Positions 41,225 through 50,676 are shown, counted from the first letter of the stretch. The stretch is DNA of 64,000 nucleotides from Olivibacter jilunii (GCF_900607235.1 NZ_LR027849.1:1-64000), one strand, 5' to 3'. Numbers and translations are program-made. The notes: generated by a model not told the origin, from the sequence alone.

Positions 41225-42688
41225 ATGACAATTGAGCATAAATATCCGATTCAAATAGTTCAATGGAAGCATGAGACATTTGAAAAATTTTTCGGTAAGA
41301 ACGAGGAAAAACTTGAATATGGATTAAATTTATCTCAGATCGATATTTTTAATCGCTGTCTATATTTCCATGTGAAAATTCTTCATAAACATTATAATGA
41401 TTGTAATGGAATTGTTTTTTCTACCGAAACAGTATCAAGTTTTCGGTTAAAGTACGAACCGACGCTTATAAAAGCTGAACCACTTTTTGAACTTATTCAT
41501 CAAGCTGGTTATGAATATGCAAAAATCTTCCATCATAAAACTCAAAACACAAATTTATATCACCATAAAATTAGCAGACCAAGTTTCAAAGAATTTTCGC
41601 CAGAATTAAATAGCATAGTAGACGATTGGAATAGCAAGCATCATTTTCCATTTGTTCATAAAAGAAAGATAATAATTGATTTCCCGGGCCTGCCAAATAT
41701 ACCGCTACATAAGCGTTATGATGAAACCAAAATGACACTCGAACAGCGTATTTCTTACAAGTTGTTCAAAGGCCAACGGATTTCGGAGGAAGAAGAACAG
41801 ATATTCAGTAACTTACCATCTTTCTATAATGAATTGAATAATTCACTTTTAAATTTAGATTATTCTTCATTTAAGCAGGTTGATATAGATGATTTCAAAG
41901 CGTATTTGTCGTATGCGTTTAACTATACGCCTTTAATAACCAATCAAATAGAAGTTAATCGACTATACCGTCTTGTCATCAATGAATCTGTTTCTGGCAA
42001 AAATGTACGTATTGTGGATACAAAATATATGAAGTATCCGAATCTACAGATCGTCACTGAAAAAAACGTATTTAATAGATGTAGTACCTCAAAAAGTACC
42101 CTGTTTTATTTGACAGAAGATATAGATACCGCAATCAGGGAAACAAAACCACCTATAAACAGATTGGTGACTGTAGGTGCCTGGAAGCCGAAAAAGGGTA
42201 AGAAATTTACAAGCTATCCGATAATCTATGATGAGAAAGCAATCGCAGCGAATCCTAATATTCAAGAGGCTTACGCATCTGTTAAGGAAATTGAGGACAG
42301 CTATAATCCATTGCTGTCAGGATATCTCCGCAGCTATTTGAAATTGCTTTGCCGTGAGTATTCAAAGCCAATAAAATCTAAACTTGAATATTTAATATCA
42401 GCGCTTTTTAGTGAATCTATTTTGGAACTGGAGTCGGATAATACAGACTTTAATTTTGACTGCATATTATACCCTAGTGTTGGAAATAAGTTTAAAACAA
42501 TAAATATTGCTTTCAAACCCAATGTTGCAGATCAAGATTTTTTCCTAGAAAAAGTTATCGAATTCGAAATCGAAAGCTATAGTGATCACTATGTGTCAAA
42601 AACTGATCCCGAAGAAATTTCCGTTGCTCGAGTCTGTAATTTGGCAGTTACCAATAGAATTCAAACAACAGGTGAAATTCTATGGTAG
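41225..42688 (+). CDS. RES domain protein (NAD-degrading toxin-like)
   Basis: 487 residues. The last 240 residues match the RES domain: LYRLVINES with R249, R285 in FNRCST, Y295 in STLFYLTED, E306 in TAIRETKPP and S418 in CILYPSVG, the R-Y-E-S positions used for NAD(+) phosphorolysis/hydrolysis in RES toxins. The N-terminal 240 residues are longer than in small RES toxins (about 150 residues) and have no recognised domain. It lacks an Xre-type antitoxin directly upstream; instead two unknown proteins precede it in an operon. Likely an NAD-depleting effector. Confidence 0.78.
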   Translation: MTIEHKYPIQIVQWKHETFEKFFGKNEEKLEYGLNLSQIDIFNRCLYFHVKILHKHYNDCNGIVFSTETVSSFRLKYEPTLIKAEPLFELIHQAGYEYAKIFHHKTQNTNLYHHKISRPSFKEFSPELNSIVDDWNSKHHFPFVHKRKIIIDFPGLPNIPLHKRYDETKMTLEQRISYKLFKGQRISEEEEQIFSNLPSFYNELNNSLLNLDYSSFKQVDIDDFKAYLSYAFNYTPLITNQIEVNRLYRLVINESVSGKNVRIVDTKYMKYPNLQIVTEKNVFNRCSTSKSTLFYLTEDIDTAIRETKPPINRLVTVGAWKPKKGKKFTSYPIIYDEKAIAANPNIQEAYASVKEIEDSYNPLLSGYLRSYLKLLCREYSKPIKSKLEYLISALFSESILELESDNTDFNFDCILYPSVGNKFKTINIAFKPNVADQDFFLEKVIEFEIESYSDHYVSKTDPEEISVARVCNLAVTNRIQTTGEILW

Positions 42689-42769
42689 TTTGGATTTACA
42701 CACAGTATTATCGTTTCTGCTAGTCGGTGACAATGGGATATATTTGGATCCCTTTTATCTTTAAAAGAG

Positions 42770-43054
42770 TTAATCCTTATTTGGTTTGTCTTCACTGCCT
42801 TCGTAATACGAAATTGTATATATAGTGCGGCTATAAGTCCCGATATTGTAGTTTGTACTGTCAGATACACCTAAAATATGTTTGGGATCAATTCCATAAT
42901 ATGCCCCTAGTTTACCTGCTTGATCGAACGAAGGTTTGACAACTCCACTCTCAATGAGCTCATATTCGGAGATAGACACATCTATTAAAGCCGCAATTTG
43001 GTCTTTTTCACATTCGTTTTCGATTCTCAGATTTTCCAATAAAGTTTTGGTCAT
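42770..43054 (-). CDS. HTH (XRE) regulator
   Basis: 94 residues. HTH with CEKDQIAALIDVSISEYELI and ESGVVKPSFDQAGKLGAYYG; C-terminus YNIGTYSRTIYTISYYEGSE. It is a paralogue of the next gene: both share a Y-N-x-G-x-x-S-R-T-I motif after the HTH. Convergent with the RES-domain operon, which ends 81 bp away, and 56 bp after the paralogue. Possibly regulates the neighbouring operons. Confidence 0.82.
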   Translation of the reverse strand: MTKTLLENLRIENECEKDQIAALIDVSISEYELIESGVVKPSFDQAGKLGAYYGIDPKHILGVSDSTNYNIGTYSRTIYTISYYEGSEDKPNKD

Positions 43055-43110
43055 GATATTTTATGTTTTCGAGTGTTAAAGTTAAAAAACTATTTCAATA
43101 ACGTTATCCA

Positions 43111-43521
43111 TTAAGGCGTCTTATCATTAATAAGATGGGATAATAACCTTTCGTTCTCCTTGGATAATTTCTCATTTTGCTTTTTCAAAGCTTCGATTTG
43201 CTCGTCTTTCTCTTTTATAAACCGCTCGTATAGTTTAATGACGGTTTTGTGTTCGGATTCATTGTATTCCTGCGTGCTAATGATCGTTCGGCTGTGTGAT
43301 CCCGTATTATAATTCACTACGGGTAAATCCTCTGAAAGAAAGATGTCCGCGGGGACATTATATAGTTCTGCTAGTTTCTTCATCCTGTCAATTGTTAAAC
43401 GGATTTGACCATTTTCGATTTTTGAGTAGGTATTCTGACTTATTTTCAAATAGGATGCTGTGTATTCTTGACTGTACCCATTTGCCTCTCTCAGGATTTT
43501 CATAATTTTTAATTCGGTCAT
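43111..43521 (-). CDS. HTH (XRE) regulator with coiled-coil tail
   Basis: 136 residues. HTH in residues about 5-60 (MKILREANGYSQEYTASYLK and ISQNTYSKIENGQIRLTIDR), then YNTGSHSRTII and a coiled coil (ERFIKEKDEQIEALKKQNEK). This structure is common among Bacteroidota SHSRTII-type regulators found beside mobile or defence genes. Probably dimeric. It is the first of the two-gene HTH unit. Confidence 0.85.
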   Translation of the reverse strand: MTELKIMKILREANGYSQEYTASYLKISQNTYSKIENGQIRLTIDRMKKLAELYNVPADIFLSEDLPVVNYNTGSHSRTIISTQEYNESEHKTVIKLYERFIKEKDEQIEALKKQNEKLSKENERLLSHLINDKTP

Positions 43522-43700
43522 ACTTTAGAGGTTTAAGTGATAAGATAATACTCTGGATGATTATTTAGTAGCGCGAAAAATAGCACTTTTTCAAATTGAA
43601 TATTAACTTTGTTGCTATACCAAAGATAACAAAAATATGTTTAAAAACGATATATAAATTATTTTATATACTTAAAAGAAGGTGTTAACTAAAGAGTCTT

Positions 43701-43860
43701 GCCGTCACATTTCTCACGCCACGACGCAAGGCAGCAGATTAAACATCCATGTCTATACTATTATGCTATATTTGCGTAACAGATAGATGTGGGTCTGCTG
43801 TAATTCCGTGTCGTGTAAGGCGTGAGAACTTTATTGTGACGACGGTTTGCAGGCCCACAT
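43701..43860 (+). promoter_or_regulatory. Nested inverted repeat spanning the SusC operon promoter
   Basis: Left arm GTCACA, TTCTCACGCC, ACGAC (43704-43726) pairs with right arm GTCGTG, GGCGTGAGAA, TGTGAC (43810-43840) with small bulges. Inside, CAGCAGA (43733-43739) pairs with TCTGCTG (43794-43800), and ATGTGGGTCTGC (43788-43799) alternatively pairs with GCAGGCCCACAT (43849-43860). The second pairing competes with the first, as in an RNA switch. Confidence 0.55.
43767..43774 (+). promoter_or_regulatory. -7 box of the SusC-SusD-TlpA operon
   Basis: TATATTTG fits TAnnTTTG. If used, the transcript starts near 43781 and carries a leader of about 240 bases before the SusC ATG. No clear -33 box. 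Confidence 0.45.
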
Positions 43861-44020
43861 GTATTAAATAGGCCACTCTCCAACAGGGCTCGTTAAATAA
43901 AAACGAGTTATGAAAATTGAACCTAAACACACCAATCAGTTAATTATTACAGCTCCCGAGTAGTTTGTTGAAGCATTTCAATCAGCAATTAGAAAAATCT
44001 TTAACAACCTATTCAAAAAA

Positions 44021-47000
44021 ATGAACAACAAAATTGTAATGGAAGAGGTATGCCCCGCCAGTACCTCTCTTCTAGTCGGCTTCGGAGATTCCTGCGACCT
44101 TGGTCGGGACTCAATAGGCACTCGTGGCGAGCTCCATGGGGAAATTTCCCATCGAGTGCACCTTCAGTGCCGCTCAAGTTGGCTAGCAGGGGAGAGGACA
44201 GGGAGGAGAGAGGTAGGCCGTGCAAAGGTTATCCAGCGCGCCCTTAAACCCTACACCATATACCTTACAGCCTTAAACGTCTTGTTCTGTGTTTGTTTGG
44301 CACACGCCCGGCAGTTCTCCTCCCCGGAGGCTGCCCACGGCGTGGCTTTCCAGTCGCGCTATCCCATTACAGGTATGGTGCTGAATGCCGCCGATGACAC
44401 CCCTTTGGATGGCGCAACGATTAGCATCAAAGGTCGGCAGAATACGGTATTGACCAATGCGGAAGGCAAATTCCGTATCCTTGCAACAGATAGCACAGGT
44501 GTTCTGATGATCAGTTATGTAGGCTACCAAACAGCGGAGATACCATTTACTAATAGCAACAACAATCCGTTAACCATCCGTCTCGAAAGCAACGGTACCC
44601 AACTGGAGGAAGTGCAGGTAAGCACCGGGTACCAAACCCTGCCAAAAGAACGGGCAACAGGTAGTTTTGTACAGATTGATAGTACATTATTGCATCGAAG
44701 CGTATCCACGAATATCCTTGATCGGCTGGAAGGAGTTACAAACGGATTAATCTTTAATAAAAGTCTTACCAATCAAGGTAACAATGCCGGTATTTCCATA
44801 AGGGGCAGAAGCACCTTGTTTGCCAATCCTGAACCGTTGATCGTGGTCGATAATTTTCCTTATGACGGAGATATAAGTAATATTAATCCCGCAGATATTG
44901 AGTCGATAACCGTGCTTAAGGATGCCGCCGCGGCAAGTATCTGGGGAGTGAGGGCCGGCAATGGTGTAATTGTAATCACGACACGAAAGGGTAAATATGA
45001 TGTAAAACCCGTAATCGCTTTTACATCCAATTTTACGTTCAAAAGAAGGCCGGATCAGTATTATTTACCGCGTTTGAGCTCTGCTGAATATATAGATGTC
45101 GAGCAATATTTATTTGAGAGAGGAGCCTACAACACTATAATCGGTAATGGTTATGGTGCAATTTCGGAAGTTGTTGACATTCTAAACCGGAAGACCAACG
45201 GAGACATAACGGAAATGGAAGCGGTTTCCGCAATTAATGTGCTTAGAAACCAAGATAACAGAGGTGATATAAGTAAATATCTATTTAGGGAAAGCTTTTT
45301 TCAACAGTATCAGGCGAACATGAGCGGAGGTGGGCGGAACAACCGATATTTTATCTCAGCCGCCTATGACAATAATAAAGGTGCTGCTGTAAGCGATCAG
45401 TTTGAGCGGGTTACCATCATGGCAAACAATACATTCCGAGTGAAGGATAGACTGGAGTTATTTACGGGCCTTACATTTACGAACAGTTTATCTAACAGCA
45501 ATTCGAATCCATATTCAGCCTTTACACCCTACGAAAGATTTATGGATGAAGAGGGGAACTCACTACCTGTTTTCGGTGGTAGGCAGTTGCTCCGTAAAGC
45601 TTATGTCGATACGGTTGGCGGCGGGGATTTATTGGATTGGAATTATAGACCGCTGGATGAACGTTATGCAAACGTCAAAGACGCACTTACCGATTATCGG
45701 GTAAATGTGAATATAAAATATCGTTTACTGGACGGGCTTGATATTTCGACGAATTATCAATATGAAAAGGCAGATGGAGTGAGAGACAATCTGAATACCG
45801 CCAATTCATTTTTCACACGCGATATAATCAATACGTTTAGTCAGGGAAATGAACAGACCGGTGAGATCCGAAGAATCATTCCATTGGGAGATATACTGGA
45901 ACGCAGGAACAATGCTTTCGCTTCACACTATGGGCGTTTTCAATTGAATTTCAATAAAAAAATCCATCAAAATCACGATGTAACCGCACTTGCGGGATTT
46001 GAGATAAAAAATTATAAATCTTCTTACGATTCCAATACGCTGTATGGTTATGACAGACCAACGGCTTCCAATCAAAATGCTTCCATCAACTTCACAGCGC
46101 TGTACCCCTTGTACTATAATCCGGTACGGTCGGGCAGAATTCCTTTCGAACAGTTCGGACAATGGACGTTAGATAGGTACGTGTCCTACTATTTTAATGC
46201 TTCTTACGGTTTTAAAAACCGTTATATATTTTCTCTCAGTGCGAGAAAAGATCAGTCAAATTTATTCGGTGTCGATTCAAACCAAAAAGGTGTGCCACTT
46301 TGGTCGACAGGCTTTCTCTACAAGCTGAGCGATGAGCCTTTTTACCCCATTCCCTGGCTTGCCAAACTGGCACTTCGGGCAACCTTCGGTTACAATGGAA
46401 ATGTGGATAAAAGTGTTTCTGCCCTTTTTACCTCGACGCTGTTTACGTACAATATGTACAATGCGCTATACGCGAGGGTAGTAAATCCACCTAATCCTTC
46501 GTTGCGGTGGGAAAAAGTAGCCAATGTTAATATCGGACTTGATTTCGCTCTAAAGAGCAACAAGTTATCGGGAAGTATTGAATATTATCAAAAAAAAGGG
46601 CTCGATCTCATTGGCAGCGCCATGATCGCCCCACAAACGGGGATTTCGAGTTTTAGAGGAAATACAGCTAATATTATCACCAGAGGTGTCGATCTGATGT
46701 TGCACGCAAATGTGATCGACCGAATTATCCGTTGGGATACTGATTTCCTGTTAACTCATGTTAAGGATAAGGTTACCAAATATGATTTCAGGCAGTCGAC
46801 CAATTTATCAGTCGTCCGAAGCAATCCCCAAAATCCCATGGTCGGGTATCCATACTACGGCCTGTTCGGTTTTGTTTGGGGCGGTCTGAACGGCGAAGGC
46901 AATCCGGTCGGTCTTATTGAAAATACTGAAAGTACCAATTATGCTGCAATATTGAATTCAACAAATACCGATGAATTGGTTTACGTTGGTAACGCCACAC

Positions 47001-47488
47001 CCACTTTCTTCGGCTCGCTTCGGAACAGTTTTTCCTTCAAAAGGGCAACGCTGTCTGTAAATATAACCTATAAGCTCGGTTACTTCTTCAGGCGTAGCTC
47101 CATTAATTACTCGGCGCTCTTGAATGGCGGTATAAACGCGTATCAGCAGGCAGATTTTGCTTCGAGATGGCTGCAGCCCGGTGATGAACAGCATACAACC
47201 GTTCCCGCCTTTGTTTATCCCGCAAACACCAATAGGGACAATTTTTATCAATACTCCACCGCCTTGATCGAAAAGGCCGATCATATCCGGCTTCAGGATG
47301 TTCAATTAAGCTATCTTCTTAAGATCGGTGAACGTATTCCCATGAAAAATGTCCGATTGGTCTGTTACGCCAGAAACCTCGGTATCATATGGAAATCCAC
47401 AAGGTATAGCATAGACCCGGATTACAGCTACGGTACGGGTATGCCTGATCCATTCAGTGTATCGATAGGTATAAATTTTAATATATAA
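44021..47488 (+). CDS. SusC/RagA family TonB-linked outer membrane protein
   Basis: 1155 residues. Order of domains: an unusual 70-residue GC-rich N-terminal extension, a signal-type hydrophobic segment (YTIYLTALNVLFCVCLAHA, about 79-97), a carboxypeptidase-D-regulatory-like domain (ITGMVLNAADDTPLDGATIS), the TonB plug (GNNAGISIRGRSTLF, DIESITVLKDAAAASIWGVR and NGVIVITTRKG) and a 22-strand barrel. Substrate of this subtype is unknown; with a SusD and a TlpA partner it may import peptides or other oligomers. No ATG lies between codon 7 and codon 117, so the extension is probably translated. Confidence 0.92.
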   Translation: MNNKIVMEEVCPASTSLLVGFGDSCDLGRDSIGTRGELHGEISHRVHLQCRSSWLAGERTGRREVGRAKVIQRALKPYTIYLTALNVLFCVCLAHARQFSSPEAAHGVAFQSRYPITGMVLNAADDTPLDGATISIKGRQNTVLTNAEGKFRILATDSTGVLMISYVGYQTAEIPFTNSNNNPLTIRLESNGTQLEEVQVSTGYQTLPKERATGSFVQIDSTLLHRSVSTNILDRLEGVTNGLIFNKSLTNQGNNAGISIRGRSTLFANPEPLIVVDNFPYDGDISNINPADIESITVLKDAAAASIWGVRAGNGVIVITTRKGKYDVKPVIAFTSNFTFKRRPDQYYLPRLSSAEYIDVEQYLFERGAYNTIIGNGYGAISEVVDILNRKTNGDITEMEAVSAINVLRNQDNRGDISKYLFRESFFQQYQANMSGGGRNNRYFISAAYDNNKGAAVSDQFERVTIMANNTFRVKDRLELFTGLTFTNSLSNSNSNPYSAFTPYERFMDEEGNSLPVFGGRQLLRKAYVDTVGGGDLLDWNYRPLDERYANVKDALTDYRVNVNIKYRLLDGLDISTNYQYEKADGVRDNLNTANSFFTRDIINTFSQGNEQTGEIRRIIPLGDILERRNNAFASHYGRFQLNFNKKIHQNHDVTALAGFEIKNYKSSYDSNTLYGYDRPTASNQNASINFTALYPLYYNPVRSGRIPFEQFGQWTLDRYVSYYFNASYGFKNRYIFSLSARKDQSNLFGVDSNQKGVPLWSTGFLYKLSDEPFYPIPWLAKLALRATFGYNGNVDKSVSALFTSTLFTYNMYNALYARVVNPPNPSLRWEKVANVNIGLDFALKSNKLSGSIEYYQKKGLDLIGSAMIAPQTGISSFRGNTANIITRGVDLMLHANVIDRIIRWDTDFLLTHVKDKVTKYDFRQSTNLSVVRSNPQNPMVGYPYYGLFGFVWGGLNGEGNPVGLIENTESTNYAAILNSTNTDELVYVGNATPTFFGSLRNSFSFKRATLSVNITYKLGYFFRRSSINYSALLNGGINAYQQADFASRWLQPGDEQHTTVPAFVYPANTNRDNFYQYSTALIEKADHIRLQDVQLSYLLKIGERIPMKNVRLVCYARNLGIIWKSTRYSIDPDYSYGTGMPDPFSVSIGINFNI
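44045..44225 (+). other. GC-rich, hairpin-rich segment inside the SusC 5' coding region
   Basis: Codons 9-68 are far more GC-rich than the rest of the gene and carry stems GAGGTA/TACCTC (44045-44069), GCACTCG/CGAGTGC enclosing ATGGG/CCCAT (about 44117-44161). The encoded residues have no similarity to a signal peptide. Confidence 0.5.
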
Positions 47489-47499
47489 TCCAGTGTACT

Positions 47500-48882
47500 A
47501 TGAAAAAGCAGTTTTCCAATATAGCATCTATTTTCGTAACATTATCGGTTTTGGGATGCAGTGGATATTTAGATGAAAAGCCTTCTTCGGGTCTCACAAT
47601 ACCTGCCAAGGTGCAGGAGTTCCGGAATCTATTGGACAATATGGGGGTAATGAATATAACAAACCCCTTACCCCAGCTTTCGGCTGACGAATATTTCATA
47701 AAAGATGAAAAAATCTACGATGCGCTGAATACGCTTACGGAAAAAAACGCCTATCTGTGGAACAGGGATGTATACGGGGGAGAGCTGAATTTTCAGGGAT
47801 GGAATGTCCCGTATTCAGCTATTTTTTATGTAAACAATGTACTGTCAGGTCTGGATAAAATCAAAGATGATGTTGCCGACAGACAAGAATGGAACGCTGT
47901 TTATGGCAGTGCCTTCTTTTATCGCGCTTACGCCTATTTCGATCTTGTGCGCAACTTCTGTGAGGTCTATAACGAATCGACCGCTGATAGCAGCCCGGGG
48001 CTTCCACTGAAGTTGGATCCGGGTATCGATAAGCTGGAGCAACGATCAAGCCTAAAAGACACCTATGGCCGGATAATAAGTGATTTACATTCGGCATCTA
48101 CTTTTCTTTCGGAGACCGGTAGACCGGTAACGCACCTGAACAGGCCATCCAAACCCGCTGTTTTTGCGCTCTTTGCACGGCTTTATCTTGATATGCGGCA
48201 TTATGAACTGGCTGAAGCGTATGCTGACAGTACGCTGGCGATATACAATGCGCTTATCGATTATAAAGCAGTTGACACCGAAAGTGCAAACCCCTTTATG
48301 AATCTGACATCGGAAACGCTGTTTTACACCACGCAGGCAAATGTATACGGCTTTACTACTTTTCCCGGGCTGAATAATCTGCAGGCAACAATTGATACCA
48401 ATCTCATCAAGCTGTATGAGCCCGATGATCTTCGCTTTTCCATTTTTTATACAGAGCGATCTCCCGGTGAATTCTATATTAAAAAGGGATATTCTACAGG
48501 ATATCCGTTTACGGGACTTGCTACAGATGAAATGTTTCTGATCAAGGCCGAATGTGCCGTCAGAAACGGCAAAGTAGCAGAAGGAATTGCGGTTCTGAAT
48601 TATTTACTGGAGAATCGATACGATACTTCCTTTGAGCCCATTGTCGTAACAGATCGAGAGGATGCACTGCATACTGTATTGTTGGAAAGAAGAAAAGAAC
48701 TCGTATGGCGTGCGCTGAGATGGCAAGACCTGAAGAGGTTGAACCGGGAAGGACATAACTTGAGCATAGAAAGGAGACTGAACGGGAAGCGTTACATACT
48801 TCCTCCCAACGATCCCAAATATGTTTTTCCCATTCCGGATGACGAGATTGCATTGAGCGGTATCAGACAAAATGAACGATAA
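47500..48882 (+). CDS. SusD/RagB family nutrient-binding outer membrane lipoprotein
   Basis: 460 residues. Lipoprotein signal with lipobox VLGCSG (C20), then SGYLDEKPSSGLTIP as the typical SusD start. The TPR-like segments (SAFFYRAYAYFDLVRNF, about residues 130-145) and the SusD C-terminus (LERRKELVWRALRWQDLKRL and KRYILPPNDPKYVFPIPDDE) are present. It forms the lid of the neighbouring SusC pore and binds the substrate. It follows SusC by 11 bp and precedes the TlpA-type gene by 14 bp, hence one operon. Confidence 0.92.
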   Translation: MKKQFSNIASIFVTLSVLGCSGYLDEKPSSGLTIPAKVQEFRNLLDNMGVMNITNPLPQLSADEYFIKDEKIYDALNTLTEKNAYLWNRDVYGGELNFQGWNVPYSAIFYVNNVLSGLDKIKDDVADRQEWNAVYGSAFFYRAYAYFDLVRNFCEVYNESTADSSPGLPLKLDPGIDKLEQRSSLKDTYGRIISDLHSASTFLSETGRPVTHLNRPSKPAVFALFARLYLDMRHYELAEAYADSTLAIYNALIDYKAVDTESANPFMNLTSETLFYTTQANVYGFTTFPGLNNLQATIDTNLIKLYEPDDLRFSIFYTERSPGEFYIKKGYSTGYPFTGLATDEMFLIKAECAVRNGKVAEGIAVLNYLLENRYDTSFEPIVVTDREDALHTVLLERRKELVWRALRWQDLKRLNREGHNLSIERRLNGKRYILPPNDPKYVFPIPDDEIALSGIRQNER

Positions 48883-48896
48883 TAAATAATCCCCAA

Positions 48897-50348
48897 ATGA
48901 AAATTTTACCATTATTATTGACTTGCCTGATATGGTCGATCAATTGTGGCATTATGCCGTTGCAGGCAAGCGGATTGCCTAACGATAGCATTGTCATATG
49001 TGGAAGAACCGCTATGATTTCAGGTGCTCCATCCATTTTCCTGGTTGAGGATTATCAAGCTGCCGTGCCATTAACACAAAAAGAACGTTCGTTACCTATT
49101 CGATTGATAGCAGACTCATTCTATGTTTCTGTTCCGGTAAAAAACCGTATAAACTATATCCGGTTTCGAAATCTGAAACCGTTTCGCAGCATTAATAATT
49201 ATCTGTTATCCGCAGGTGACAGTGTTCATATTGACGGTGTGACCAATGCGGTTTTAACAACTTCGATCGAGCCCGTGAAATTGCTTGAATGTCAGTTGAA
49301 ACTGGATAGCATAAACGCATTGGATCCGATAGCGGGACGTGATACGGTTACCTACTCAAAAAGATTGCTGCGCAGGGCCGAGCTTAATTTTGAGAGAGGA
49401 AAGCATCTTATACGGGAATACAGGGGCGATATCGGAGATAACCTGCTAGATGTGCTGGAGATCAATTTTTTTCTCCGAACTCATAGTATATTTTACGCAG
49501 TTTGGAAAAGCGATGGCTTGGCTGATAGTAATAAGTTCGATCCGGTACGCGTGTTGGCCAAGCTTGCTCATGATGTAAATCTGGAAGTTGACGAAACGGT
49601 ATGGCTGTTAAGCGATAAATATATCGAATATAGGGCTTTTGTGCTGATGGGTTATTTTGAGTTGTTGTCGAAAAGAGGGAAGCTAACGAACAGTCCCTAT
49701 AAAGAAGCATATGAATATGTACAAAAAAACTTTGATGGTCTTTTGAAAGATCGGATCACTTCCTATCTGTTGATAAAATCCATTCAGCGTGATCCGCATA
49801 TCGTTCCGCAGTTGCCGAAGGTTATCAATTCGCTTTCGGATAGCCTGGCCAAGCATACCTTGCTTAACGCTTATGAAAGTGTTAAACCGGGAGAAAAGGC
49901 TTTCAGCTTCAATCTGTCAGATGATAAAGGTAGAAGGCACTGTCTGTCCGATTATAAGGGGAAAGTTGTAATTATGAAGTTCTGGTTTACCGGGTGTTTG
50001 GGCTGTGCTGAGATAAAGGAGAATATGGGGATTGTCAAGCAAGCATACAAAGAGGATAAAGAGGTACTTTTTCTAAATGTCAATATGAGTAAAAAACGGG
50101 ATGTCTGGCTGTCCGGTTTGGCCAGTGGCAAGTACACAGATAAAGATGAGATCAACCTGTTCACGGACGGGGAGGGTATTGAACATCCTTTGGTGAAACA
50201 CTATCAATTTGCCAGTGCACCCCAACTGTTGATTATCGACAAAAGAGGAAATGTGTTCTCGGCGAATCCCCCGCTTCCCTATACAGAAGAACAAACTGAA
50301 GAATTGATAAAATTTATCAATGATGCACGAAAAAAAGAGCGGAATTAA
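48897..50348 (+). CDS. TlpA-like thioredoxin-fold protein
   Basis: 483 residues with a signal peptide (about 25 residues). The C-terminal 150 residues form a thioredoxin fold: EKAFSFNLSDDKGRRHCLSD, the redox pair in MKFWFTGCLGCAEIKENM, and the cis-proline region SAPQLLIIDKRGN. The N-terminal 300 residues have a DUF4369-like beta region and helices, common in Bacteroidota TlpA proteins. Third gene of the SusC-SusD-TlpA operon, and convergent with the DUF6520-MauE unit. It may reduce disulfides of an imported substrate. Confidence 0.88.
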   Translation: MKILPLLLTCLIWSINCGIMPLQASGLPNDSIVICGRTAMISGAPSIFLVEDYQAAVPLTQKERSLPIRLIADSFYVSVPVKNRINYIRFRNLKPFRSINNYLLSAGDSVHIDGVTNAVLTTSIEPVKLLECQLKLDSINALDPIAGRDTVTYSKRLLRRAELNFERGKHLIREYRGDIGDNLLDVLEINFFLRTHSIFYAVWKSDGLADSNKFDPVRVLAKLAHDVNLEVDETVWLLSDKYIEYRAFVLMGYFELLSKRGKLTNSPYKEAYEYVQKNFDGLLKDRITSYLLIKSIQRDPHIVPQLPKVINSLSDSLAKHTLLNAYESVKPGEKAFSFNLSDDKGRRHCLSDYKGKVVIMKFWFTGCLGCAEIKENMGIVKQAYKEDKEVLFLNVNMSKKRDVWLSGLASGKYTDKDEINLFTDGEGIEHPLVKHYQFASAPQLLIIDKRGNVFSANPPLPYTEEQTEELIKFINDARKKERN

Positions 50349-50361
50349 TCCGCTCTTTTTT
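50331..50361. terminator. Bidirectional terminator between the TlpA and DUF6520 genes
   Basis: AAAAAAGAGCGG and CCGCTCTTTTTT form a perfect stem with an AATTAAT loop, overlapping the TlpA stop codon. A-run on one side and T-run on the other allow use from both directions, which fits the convergent genes. Confidence 0.85.
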
Positions 50362-50364
50362 GCA

Positions 50365-50676
50365 TTACTGCCATGCACCGTTTTCGGTACTTTCAATTCC
50401 TCCGGGAGGTAAATCCTCGAAGGAGTTGTATTGATCAGCCGATTGAGCTGAGCTGTAACTGACCGTGCACGGGTTCTCCTGTGGAGTACAATTGGAGCCG
50501 GGCGGCTGATTGCGAGTGTAAGAACCATCAGGTAGTTGATGATAAACAAAAGCTTGCCTTTTTGCTTCCACTGATTTATTTGTAAAGGCGCTGGCACCAG
50601 CGCCGAATCCGATAACCGCCAAGCCTAGGGCGATTTGGGATATTATTTTTTTTGTTTCCATTTCTTTAAGTTTCAT
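50365..50676 (-). CDS. DUF6520 family secreted small protein
   Basis: 103 residues (ATG at 50676, alternative at 50661). A hydrophobic N-terminal helix (IISQIALGLAVIGFGAGASAF) is a signal peptide or anchor; the rest is polar with two cysteines in SNCTPQENPCTVSY, which could form a disulfide. DUF6520 proteins are frequent, short, secreted proteins of Bacteroidota without known function. It overlaps the end of the MauE-like gene by 4 bp, so it belongs to that operon, and lies end-to-end with the TlpA gene. Confidence 0.8.
   Translation of the reverse strand: MKLKEMETKKIISQIALGLAVIGFGAGASAFTNKSVEAKRQAFVYHQLPDGSYTRNQPPGSNCTPQENPCTVSYSSAQSADQYNSFEDLPPGGIESTENGAWQ

Larger units (their letters stand above)
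43522..44020. other. Structured leader region of the SusC operon, 499 bp
   Basis: Holds a nested inverted repeat (43701-43860), a -7 box (43767-43774) and a short hairpin (CTCGTT..AACGAG, about 43889-43908). A 17-codon frame (MKIEPKHTNQLIITAPE) starts at 43910 and could be a leader peptide. No other gene. Confidence 0.5.

Noticed and set aside
43701-43860. Integron attC site or retron RNA
   Set aside because: No integrase or reverse transcriptase gene is present, and the attC core motifs (GTTRRRY) do not fit.
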